This document shows, piece after piece, positions 1 to 10,200 of a stretch of 64,000 bases of DNA. Each line of letters begins with the position of its first letter. Positions within the stretch are counted from its first letter, which is position 1. Source of the DNA: Sinonovacula constricta (Eukaryota > Mollusca > Bivalvia > Cardiida > Solecurtidae); contig CM017568.1 of assembly GCA_007844125.1 (NCBI GenBank), positions 10,807,732 to 10,871,731 on the forward strand, written 5' to 3'. The position numbers and the translations under genes were made by a program. The notes under the pieces were generated by a model, which saw only the letters and a list, made by a program, of their open reading frames with translations, was not told the origin of the DNA and did no database searches.

Positions 1-171
1 TCAGCTTTTAAATGTACAAATATAAGCATATCTAAAACATATAATTGGACTAATAACAGATGTAGATTTTCCTTTTCTTCATCTGATGACGTTTCTCAAT
101 TTGTTCCATTTTATAAGATGTTCTTATGTCACATTTTAACCTTAGATAACCAATGTGTATCGTTGTTATAG

Positions 172-803
172 ACTGCAGCGAGCTGTACGATAGCGGTGTC
201 ACCACCAATGGCGTATTCACCATTTCACCTGATGGACGGTGTCCGTTCTCGGTTTATTGCGACATGACGCAGGGTGGCTGGACCGTCATACAACGTCGGG
301 TGGACGGCAGCGTCAACTTTTACCGCCCATGGGACGACTACGTCAAGGGTTTCGGCGATGTTGAAGGCGATCACTGGCTGGGTCTGGAGAAAATTCATCG
401 ACTGACGAGTGGCGGCAGTCAGGTCTACTTTCAGCTTCAGGATTACAATGGCAATAACGACACGGCTCACTACAAGAACTTTATTGTTCACGACGTCACC
501 ACCGCTTACCGTATGAATGTAGACAGTTTCGGGTATGAGGGAACACTTCGTGAATTGTTTACATACCACAATGATATGAAGTTTACAACCTTTGACAGAG
601 ATAACGACATGCATGCTGGTGGCAATTGCTGCGAGAATGATGGTGGAGGTGGATGGTGGTTCAAAACATGCTATAAATTAGGAATATTAAATGGTATATT
701 CAAGAAGCGGGGATTAGGTGGTGTAGGAATATGGGATTCCAAACATATTCCCTACCATAAAGTGCAAATATCCTTAAAGTCTCGACCCGGAATGTGTCTT
801 TAA
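172..803 (+). CDS. Fibrinogen-related domain (FReD) protein, terminal exon
   Basis: This is the last coding exon of a fibrinogen-related protein, an extracellular carbohydrate or pattern-binding module (ficolin, angiopoietin, tenascin and mollusc FREP type). A 3' splice site (TTGTTATAG) ends at 171, so the exon enters with two bases of a split codon; the preceding exons lie left of the window. About 210 residues cover the whole domain: CSELYDSG and CPFSVYCDM at the start, GGWTVIQRR, HWLGLEKIH, then the calcium loop TFDRDNDMHAGGNCC followed by GGWWFKTC, and a tail (WDSKHIPYHKVQISLKSRP) matching the usual end of the fold. The Asp-rich loop and the following Cys pair look intact. The segment after GGWW is divergent (LNGIFKKRGLGGVG replaces the usual LNG-Y). 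A poly(A) signal AATAAA lies at 1241-1246. Signal peptide and N-terminal domains are not visible, so the subfamily is undecided. Confidence 0.9.
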
Positions 804-1487
804 ATTTGTATTTTGCAGGGTAATCCATTTACTTTCGTTCATAAGTCTTTAAGAAGGAGTTGAACACATACTTTTGACATACAGTACTTGCGCGCATAAT
901 TTTATATGTTTGTAAGGCATGTAGAGCACTATTTTATGCTTATGACTATACATGTGTTCCTGCGGCGTATCTAAAAAACAAACACTCACAAAACTGAAAG
1001 ATCTCCGATTGTGCACATTACATTATACCCGGTAGCGACACTACGTTCACACACGACGTATAGCAATAAGAAATTGAACTACGGTACCATGTTCGTTGTT
1101 TGCGTATCAATCTTCGACATAGATAATCATAAAAATGGCAATTGTTTAAAAAAATCTGATGGTGACTGGAGTTATAATGCATAGGATAACTTTGAGCGTA
1201 ACCTTTGATAAGCTCGAACGGGGTGAAGAATTGTTGATTTAATAAACAATATTCACTAACATGGTGTCCAAATACTTGTAAAACCTTAGACTTACGTTTT
1301 GAGTTCTTATGTGAAGTCTGGTCTTATTTATTTATTTTACATATTTGAGTTACAAAAGAAATAGAAATCATTCAGGCATCCACGAAATTGATTTTATCAA
1401 TACACCAGTTGTATAGTAACCACATGAGTATGATTGTTACATGTGTTAGAATCATTGTATCTTTATAAATAAAGTTGACTGTTTTCG
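804..1487. other. 3' flank of the FReD gene, no other gene
   Basis: AT-rich sequence. It carries the probable poly(A) signal at 1241-1246 about 440 bases after the FReD stop codon. I see no further coding exon or tandem repeat. Confidence 0.5.
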
Positions 1488-1540
1488 TCAGATAACTGAA
1501 ATATTGTTGGTGGGACGATAAACCCAATAGACAAACTGTT
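1488..1540 (+). repeat. SINE-A 3' tail fragment
   Basis: Solitary 3' end of the SINE family found complete at 32320-32634. Both share CAGATAACTG, then a short variable stretch, then TGGTGGGACGATAAACCCAA and a CAA-rich end. Head and body are missing, as expected for a 5'-truncated retroposon copy or a shared LINE-type tail. Confidence 0.7.
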
Positions 1541-2336
1541 TTCGTCATTCTCTTTATTTATTACATTTTGTTTATATTTTTGCGATACAATTGTGTGCAT
1601 ATTTTAAAAGAAAAATATATATTCTTTACTTATTTATCTATACCAAAGGATGAAAATCGCTCTTAGTTTTTATTGTCACTCTTTTGTTAAATGCTAAAAT
1701 CAGCATACATACTCCCTACAAAGATAGATTATTGGTTGATATGGGTTCCTTCTGTCGTCCAACATACCTATTTTGGTTAACAACTAATAATAGCTCTGGT
1801 TCTAAGAATAAACTATACATGTTCTCACAAAAAGGTTAAAGACGGAACAAGTTTAAACCTAATACCTAATCAACTTAAGTTGTAATAAATACTTATCCAT
1901 TTACTAATTGTCCCTCTTTACGCTTGTTGATTAACTGTAAAATATCGCTAATTGTTGGCGACGCGCTGGAGCGCGCCGCCTATATATAGAAAGCTGGGAA
2001 AAAAAACTGCACATGCGAGCGGATGTCCTCGGACATTCTCGTTCTGGCTAGAGAATGATCGAGGAAAAATGGACAAGGCGTTCCGAATTCCGGAAGTTTC
2101 GCGATTTACACGGGTCCTATTTCGATAAATGACCTCTTTTTATTATATATAACTATAGCGAGTATGCAGTTTTATTATATGTTAAGTTGTTCTTTGTATT
2201 AATATGTTTTTAAATCTTATGAACACTATTGGTTATTGGTTCAAAATTTACTGCGTTCTCTATTTCTAAAAATAGATCGATAGCGTCTGTAGTGGCACAT
2301 TATACAAAATATCAATTTAACTAGCACACAGATCAC
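1541..2336. other. Gene-free stretch with two GC-rich hairpins at 1958-2060
   Basis: AT-rich sequence interrupted by a small GC-rich island. At 1958-1981 GGCGACGCGCT is followed almost at once by AGCGCGCCGCC, an imperfect hairpin. At 2021-2038 GATGTCC-TC-GGACATTC forms a second short hairpin. No coding potential is seen. Confidence 0.45.
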
Positions 2337-2425
2337 AATCGTGGAATAGCGCAGTGGTTATGGACTTGGTTCTGATATTTACGGTCTCCAGAGATTGAAT
2401 CCCGTCGCAGTCAAAGAAAAAAAAA
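2337..2425 (+). repeat. tRNA-derived SINE head
   Basis: An A-box-like segment (TAGCGCAGTGGTTATGG) is followed 40 bases later by a B-box-like segment (AGATTGAATCCC), then an A-rich stretch. The arms between do not fold as a functional tRNA, so this is read as the promoter head of a SINE. Confidence 0.5.
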
Positions 2426-3129
2426 TCTGTGACTGTTTTCTTCTTTTTTTTTTACAATAAATATAACAGACGAAACATTTAAACAGACAAAAAATAGTGA
2501 TCAATAACACAAATTAAAAGGGTCATCTGGAGCGTGACTGAAATTTGCACATGGAGACAAGTTTGTTTTGCGGACTTTCTAAACCTGATAAAATACGGGT
2601 CCGATTTTTGTAAACGGCGTTGTATGTTAGGTATTTATTATTTATATTTATTTATTTTTGTGTGTCTGTAATTTTCAAAGTTACTTTGAAAATAAACAAT
2701 AAGATACTGAGAAAGAAACAGCATACTAAGTTCGAGAAAAAACTGTCTGAACAATACTTATTTGCGTAATGTGAAGCTGCTGCACATGTGCTCTTTCTGC
2801 TTGTACACTTCAGTTTTATAGTTAATTACTTAGTATAATAAAAAACCCGCATTTTTTACATATGTTACATATAAAAAAAACCTTTTAAATGGTGTCGGAT
2901 TTTGAGTTTTATTCTGTTTTAAACCATTCTATGGCGTCAGGAATATAAGTTATTCATACTTTGTCTCGGGATTTATAGTATATTGAGAACTTTCAAATAA
3001 AAACCATAACGTTTTAAATGTCTTTGTTACTTGCTCACCTATTACTTTAATCCGCTTCCACTTTTTGCGTCGCCTTTGATACTTCGCATCAACGACTTTT
3101 CTTGTTAACTGATTGGGATGGTGTACCAA
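2426..3129. other. Gene-free AT-rich stretch
   Basis: A+T-rich, with simple TATT runs around 2635-2660. I see no exon with splice sites and no tandem array. Confidence 0.4.
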
Positions 3130-3215
3130 ACAGATGCTGAGCGTAGGCTCTGGCGGCTGTTACACTGACCACCTTCCACTGCCGACACTGATCGTAGGTT
3201 GATGTTAGGTGGTTG
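3130..3215 (-). repeat. Dispersed repeat shared with 41957-42040
   Basis: On the minus strand this reads ACATCAACCTACGATCAG, then GGCAGTGGAAGGTGGTCAG and a block ending in CTCAGCATCTG. The same order of blocks occurs on the plus strand at 41957-42040 with few differences. Class and limits are unknown. Confidence 0.6.
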
Positions 3216-3883
3216 ATTTTCATATTCTGTTGCCAATAACTTCGTGGCCTTTATTTATTTAAGACAAGCAACCGAACAAAGTTTAAAATTCTTTCTACTT
3301 TCAGTTCCTCAACAATAGGTATTTATATTAGGGATACACAGGAACTATCTGCCATGAAGCGATGGAGACTTGTTACGTAAAATAGATTCTGTCTCTAAGC
3401 CAGCTGCCAGTATACATCCGCAAAGTGTTTCATTTATTTAAACATTTTTTTTTATCCATTGATTAAAAAGAGATGCATTTTGCACCTGTAACATATAATG
3501 CTAAGAACCTGCAGAAATGAGTTTTGTCACGTTTACTGTTGTACTGTACTTGTACGTTGGTCGAAATGTTTGATGTTTAATATTTTAAATGTTGATCGAT
3601 AAATGTAGTTTTATATTTTTGAGAAAGGCAAAAGAACGAGTTCGAACTTTATCAAACCTGCAGAAAATGAGTTTGGTCACGTTCACCGAATAAAAAATGA
3701 GTGAGTGAGGATCCAACACCAGTTTGCTTACGTTACTAGTTATACGTTTCTTGTAGACATTTCCTTTACATGTTCGTCCTACAATTAATAATATCATTTC
3801 AGCATCACATATTATCATAAATCATACAACAATGCCAACAAATGGTCATAACTATATAACTATAAATTACCACAACCTGATCT

Positions 3884-3951
3884 GACTGGGGTTCGAACCC
3901 GGGGCCTTCGGACTGAGTGGCAAACGTTCTACCAACTGAGCTAACTGAGAT
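3884..3951 (-). repeat. tRNA-derived SINE head
   Basis: The minus strand carries a good A box (TTAGCTCAGTTGGTAGAAC) and a perfect B box (GGTTCGAACCCC). The D stem has a mismatch and the region between does not give a paired anticodon stem, so it is not called as a functional tRNA gene. It may retain RNA polymerase III promoter capacity. Confidence 0.6.
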
Positions 3952-4248
3952 GTTAACTGATAATTAATTCTTTTTTTCATTCATGATAATAGACCTTTAC
4001 ACAAATTTAAAATGCTTAAGATTCACTCAATACAGAAGATTAATAGTTAATAGATGTTCTCTATTTCGGAATGTTTTATTATATTGTATTATATATGTTT
4101 TGACTAAATACTTTTTAAAGGTTTGATAAAACAAAATTGTCCGTTTAGATCCACGTGACACATTTACTGTTTATATGTTTATATGTTGCAAAGATGATGC
4201 ACAGGACTATATGTACAAATCTAAATAAAATTTCTGTTCTGTTCTTTT

Positions 4249-4345
4249 CTATAATGGTAATAATGACACGGTTCACGGCTCACTACAATAGCTTTTTTAT
4301 TCACGACGTCACGACCGCCTCCGGCATATGCAGTTCTTCTCGGAA
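4249..4345 (+). pseudogene. Decayed fragment of the fibrinogen-related exon
   Basis: About 80 bases match the middle of the FReD exon at about 444-520: TACAATGGCAATAACGACAC there versus TATAATGGTAATAATGACAC here, then CACTACAA and TTATTCACGACGTCAC in both. This copy has a short internal duplication (ACGGTTCACGGCTCAC against ACGGCTCAC) and the rest of the domain is absent. It is a relic of a tandem duplicate or a partial copy, not a working exon. Confidence 0.75.
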
Positions 4346-5538
4346 ATAAATATTTGGTAAATGTTGTTTAAAAAACTATTAAATGGCTTAAATGAAGACC
4401 TTGGACGTTGGTTAACATACTTTTGGAAATTGTATTATTTGAGCCTGATTGTTGCTCATCAAATAACATCATAGAAATGTGGGACTGCTTTTAAAAATCT
4501 ACAGATAATGCCGATGTACTTCAGTTACTGTTGGAGTAATATGTACAGAATTGCAACTTTTTGTTCGTCGTTTACCACTTGACATTTTTATGTTTCATTA
4601 GAAATGCAAAGTCACTGGGCTTACTGACTTCAATTCAAGGGGCCATTCCTGACTAAACTATCCCCTTTTTCAGTTGCTTTATATCAACTCGACATATTCC
4701 ACTTGAACTTATTGTCTATATCGATTCCTCAAAATGACCTAAGTGCAAAGTTTGTTTTCTTAATTTAATGACATTCTGCTTGAAGACATGGTAAACAATG
4801 TCTGCATAAAACTATGTATTATTTCTTGGATAAATATTGTGGTTCACCTTTTAAGGTAAAGCAAGTGTAATAAAATATACAGAATTTGAAAATAAACTCA
4901 ACGGATGAATTGTATACTTTAATGTAGACGTGTATGCCGTATTTTAAGAAAATGTTTCATCCAGTTTTGAATGTTTATGTTTTTGTTCCAAAGTGGTATT
5001 AACGTGTCTCTTTTGCAGAAATAAAAAACACACACCAAATATCATGTTGTATCCTCTTTAGGAAAAGTGTTTTGCTATTGAGTATTATTTGGAAATAAGA
5101 TATATCATGAGACAAACCAACCAAACCTGTTACTTGATTGGTTTGTCTCCAACTTTCCAAAATATGTAATTTATTGTTTACAAACCCAACGCAATTATTA
5201 TTAATTGTCCCAACTTTTCTGCTTATTGCACTTTATTGCAAAAATCACCGAGCTCTTGATAGCCACACGATTTATTTCGGAGTTGGCCAATATGTTCTAT
5301 TTACTATTTTGGTTAATGCTGCAAAATAAAAAAAATCGCCACATGGTTATGATTATTTTCAGACTTTGAATATACTTGGTAACAAATTTGTAATCAGATT
5401 TTACACAAATCGTACACGTAAACTTCATTAACAAGAATAAAATTAAAAAAAACAAAACAATACAAGTTCCCTTCTTAATCATGTAGAGTGATGCAGAAAT
5501 AATTGTAAAAGTGAAAAGGAAGAAAGAAAAAAGGTTGG
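4346..5538. other. Gene-free stretch with a 12-bp hairpin at 5109-5149
   Basis: AT-rich. GAGACAAACCAA and its exact complement TTGGTTTGTCTC face each other across about 16 bases at 5109-5149. There is no poly-T tract to suggest a terminator, and no coding exon is seen. Confidence 0.35.
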
Positions 5539-5600
5539 CCATTCGTGCCCATACCGGGATTCGAACCCTCAACCCCCGTTTGGAAGCATTTTAACACTAA
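5539..5600 (-). repeat. tRNA-derived SINE fragment (B box)
   Basis: The minus strand reads GGTTGAGGGTTCGAATCCC followed by GGTATGGGCACGAATGGCC. This is a B box with a plausible SINE body; no convincing A box is retained. Confidence 0.4.
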
Positions 5601-6227
5601 TTTTGATACTCTTCAATTGGAGGTGTATCGTTTACATGTGCTCTACCTTAAATACAAAAATGAAAATTTACTCGTGTGTTTGAGTTGAACCTCTATTCGC
5701 AAAAACTATTACTACTACCTAAACTGCTACTAGTGTAATGGCCTGGTAAAGTCCAATTTAGCGTTGCAGTAGTTAATTCAGCTACTGGGATAATTGGTCA
5801 AGTGTAACTTTAAATCAGAAATCATAGTGCATGGAAAGATATTTGATTATGTATTTTAATTTTCAAAAAACATAGGAAAGAAATAACAAATGTTACATCA
5901 CTACATCAACAAAAACACACATCTAATATTACCACACAAAATATTTTTACTGAAATTATATTGTACTTTACCATGACAAAATTGACGCTCTCAAATATGT
6001 TCAAAAATGTTCAACTAAAAGTCCTGGCAGCACAACGAAACATCGTATGTAAAAGATTGGTTATGTTAAGTACTTATTACGAGTGATATTTCCAAACAAA
6101 ACTGTTATTTAGAGAACATTCTACTCTTAGTTTTAATAGTGCGACATGTGACTTATAGAAGAGTCCTATTCCTACATATATAAGCACCATGAAATGGTTG
6201 AAACAAGTATATGCGATACTCAGCAGT

Positions 6228-7160
6228 GTTAGGCAGATGTGCTTGTATGATCAAGGCGTGTTGTAACTAGGCGTCCCCAAACTGCAGGAAGCTGCCCGGA
6301 GTAATGGTGTGAACTAGTCGTATTGTAACTTGGCATCCTCAATCTGCAGCTAGCTGCCCGGAGTAATGGTGTGAACTAGTCGTATTGTAACTTGGCATCC
6401 TCAATCTGCAGCTAGCTGCCTGGAGTAATGGTGTATTGTAGGCTTGTTGTAACTTGGCATCCTCAATCTGCAGCTAGCTGCCTGGAGTAATGGTGTATTG
6501 TAGGCTTGTTGTAACTTGGCATCCTCAATCTGCAGCTAGCTGCCTGGAGTAATGGTGTATTGTAGGCTTGTTGTAACTTGGCATCCTCAATCTGCAGCTA
6601 GCTGCCTGGAGTAATGGTGTATTGTAGGCTTGTTGTAACTTGGCATCCTCAATCTGCAGCTAGCTGCCTGGAGTAATGGTGTATTGTAGGCTTGTTGTAA
6701 CTTGGCATCCTCAATCTGCAGCTAGCTGCCTGGAGTAATGGTGTATTGTAGGCTTGTTGTAACTTGGCATCCCCATTCTGATGCTAGCTGCCCGGAGTGA
6801 TGGTGTATTGTAGGCTTGTTATAACTTGGCATCCCCATTCTGATGCTAGCTGCCCGGAGTGATGGTGTATTGTAGGCTTGTTGTAACTTGGCATCCCCAT
6901 TCTGATGCTAGCTGCCCGGAGTGATGGTGTATTGAAAGCGAATTGTAACATGGCGTCCCCAATCTGCAGCGAGCTGCCTGGAGTGATGGTATGATATAGG
7001 TGTGTTGTAACTAGGCGTCCCCAATCTGCAACCGGCTGTCCTGAATCATTATGTGATCTATGCGTGTTGTAATTAGGTGTCCCAAACTGCAGCCAACTGG
7101 CCGGAGTTATCGTGTGGTCTAGGCGTCCCCAATCTGCAGCCAGCTGCCAGGAGTTCCACC
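6228..7160. repeat. 62-bp minisatellite merging with the last exon of the claudin-like gene
   Basis: About 15 head-to-tail copies of a 62-bp unit (for example starts at 6441 and 6503). The core is CTTGGCATCCTCAATCTGCAG then CTAGCTGCCTGGAGTAATGG. Central copies are nearly identical; those at both ends are diverged and slightly shorter. The right-hand copies carry CCCCAATCTGCAGCCAGCTG and CCAGGAGTTCC, which on the minus strand is the coding end of exon 5 of the claudin-like gene (residues GTPGSWLQIGDA). Confidence 0.95.
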
Positions 7161-7231
7161 ACTGATGTCAATGACGAGTATCTTACACAGCAAAACCAAG
7201 GCTATGGTGATGCTGAGAAATCCAGACACAC
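7119..7231 (-). CDS. Claudin-like gene, exon 5 (rest of TM3, C-terminal end)
   Basis: Acceptor GTGTTCGTTTAG. GT completes the Gly codon left by exon 4, continuing TM3 as VSGFLSITIALVLLCKILV. The last 33 coding bases plus the TAG stop are sequence that is repeated in the 62-bp minisatellite. The 8.1 kb distance to exon 4 is taken up mostly by three other minisatellites. Confidence 0.7.
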
Positions 7232-10200
7232 CTAAACGAACACGAACAGAAATTACCCAACGTCTTATATAAAAATAACAACAAAAATAAAAATAAATTA
7301 TTTGGACAGTCCTTTCTGGTCCATCTCTAGGAGGTACACAAAGAAACATATCAGGAAACTTTACATACATGAGTTACTGCAACAGAATTAAACGCCTTGG
7401 TGAAAGATATTTATATATTATAAATTATCTGAATTATGCACTCTTATATAACGGACTGAAAGCTTTACCAATTATTTTATGTACATTTATATAACAAAAA
7501 ATACAAAATGCTATTTCTAAAGCAATATTGTTGAGATATATCGTTTAACCTTTATGTTAATTGTTGTTTATAGTTATAAATAAAGTTGCCGGCTTGTAAC
7601 TCCCCTGATCACTTGCCAATTTTTACTCCTGGTCCAGCAAAATGAGATTGGGATGGAGGTCTTTTAATTGGCACACATAGAGCTGCTTGTACCCATTGCA
7701 TTGTATATCAACTATATTATGTTTGATAATGAACACACTTTTGTAAATAAACAAGGCAATAGGTATTTGAAGTTTAAAAAACAAAACAAACCAAAACAAA
7801 TATATAGCGCCCAGTCCTGCTCAACAGGTCATGGCGGACGATGCAAAATCATATTAAAATAGGTTCATAAATACCATACGCAGTGACTGTTCTGATCAAT
7901 ATATTTTAGTCATCATGTAAAAACGTTAGTTTTCTCAAGAAACAAAATCAACAATAGAAAATCATTTATTTTTATTAAAAGTGCGCTATATAAATGTATA
8001 GATCTAAATTATTTGCTGTATCGTCGAAATTGACTGAAAGATTTTTTATCCTTGCTTATTCTTGTCTATTTTGTGTGAAAAAAAGGGATGCAAATATGTA
8101 GAATTAGTTCCATATTTATTAGTTTTTAATTATTTTTATAGTTTTTTTATCTGTTAAGTGGATACAGATGAATAACATTCCTGGTTAAATTCAGTTGATA
8201 ATTGTTTTTTAATATCGGAATTGAAATAATCACGATGTAGAAAGTTTTTAACAGAAGAAAAAGCAAAAAGACACAGATATATTGTTTTACATACATAAAT
8301 ACCCAAATTGTGACTGAGGGTGATTCGTAGAAGTAATACCTGGCATTGAAATGGTTTATCATTGGACGTGTCTAGTTTCACTTGATTTCATTTTTGTGCC
8401 TGCAAACAATAAAATAACCACCTTTCGACATGTCATTCTTTCATAGTTTTGCTCGATCTTGTTTAAACTTGATTTTATATGACAATTTGTATGCTATATT
8501 TTCAGTAACAAAAATAATAAATGACTTTCTTATCTTAATCATACAATTTTGCATTTTCAGCTTTTCATATGTATTGGTAAATCCTGTGGAGATTTATATA
8601 TCTTCACTTACCATACAAAGATAACGCCCATGGATATTGAAAGGGAGTGTTTAATTTACCATACAAAGATAACGCCTATGGATATTGGAGGGGAGTGTTT
8701 AACTTACCATACAAAGATAACGCCTATGGATATTGGAGGGGACTGTTTAACTTACCATACAAAGATAACGCCCATGGATATTGGGCAGGAGTGTTTAACT
8801 TACCATACAAAGATAACGCCTATGGATATTGGAGGGGAGTGTTTAACTTACCATACAAAGATAACGCCTATGGATATTGGAGGGGAGTGTTTAACTTACC
8901 ATACAAAGACAACGCCCATAGATATTGGACGGGAGTGTTTAACTTACCATACAAAGATAACGCCTATGGATATTGGAGAGGAGTGTTTAACTTACCATAC
9001 AAAGATAACGCCTATGGATATTGGACGGGAGTGTTTAACTTACCATACAAAGATAACGCCCATGGATATTGAACGGGAGTGTTTAACTTACCATACAAAG
9101 ATAACGCCTATGATATTGGAGGGGAGTGTTTAACTTACCATACAAAGATAACGCCCATGGATATTGGACGGGAGTGTTTAACTTACCATACAAAGATAAC
9201 GCCCATGGATATTGAACGGGAGTGTTTAACTTACCATACAAAGATAAGGCCTATGGATATTGGAGGGGGGGGGGGTGTTTAACTTACCATACAAAGATAA
9301 CGCCTATGGATATTGGACGGGAGTGTTTAACTTACCATACAAAGGTAACGCCCATGGATATTGAACGGGAGTGTTTAACTTACCATACAAAGATATCGCC
9401 TATGGATATTGGAGGGGAGTGTTTAACTTACCATACAAAGATATCGCCTATGGATATTGGACGGGAGTGTTTAACTTACCATACAAAGATATCGCCTATG
9501 GATATTGGAGGGGAGTGTTTAACTTACCATACAAAGATAACGCCTATGGATATTGGAGGGGAGTGTTTAACTTACCATACAAAGATATCGCCTATGGATA
9601 TTGGAGGGGAGTGTTTAACTTACCATACAAAGATAACGCCTATGGATATTGGAGGGGAGTGTTTAACTTACCATACAAAGATAACGCCCATGGATATTGG
9701 AGGGGAGTGTTTAACTTACCATATAAAGGCAACGCCCATGGGTATTGGAGACGAATGTTTAACTTGGCAGCCGTCATTTCCTTTTCAATAGAGCTGTTCT
9801 CGTGTTTCCGGTGAGCAACTGAGATAAGGAGCATTATACCTGTCGTGGAATACACAAGGTGATAAGCTGTAATACATGTTGTAAATGATTAAATGTTGAT
9901 ATAAGTACTTTTCCTGTTACAGTAAACGGTTTGTTGCGGTACAGAATTCATATAAAATGTATGTTACAAAAACACTTTTTATAGCATTGCTACAACTAGG
10001 TTGCATGTATGAAGTGTATATTTTTTATATGCTGGGATGGCATATTACGCAAAAGTGAAGTAAGTGTTTACATTCTTACAGAAAGTACATATTGTAGTGT
10101 TTATTATTTCATATTTCAGATACACAACAGTAACCATAATACAACATTGTTTTCGTTTTTGTTATATCGCACATACACAATTATAGTCATAATGGCGACG

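Noticed and set aside
225..614. Minus-strand 129-codon frame across the fibrinogen-related exon
   Set aside because: Shadow of the real exon on the other strand.
3884..3951. Functional tRNA gene (minus strand)
   Set aside because: A and B boxes are good, but the D stem is mismatched and no anticodon stem pairs. Treated as a SINE head.
5109..5149. Hairpin as a bacterial-style terminator
   Set aside because: Eukaryotic context, no T tract, no adjacent gene end.
8549..9814. Long overlapping plus-strand reading frames with 16-residue repeats (NLPYKDNAYGYW, YHTKITPMDIG)
   Set aside because: The unit is 48 bp, divisible by three, so any stop-free frame stays open. Two frames are open at once, single-base indels break them, and no splice or start context supports translation.
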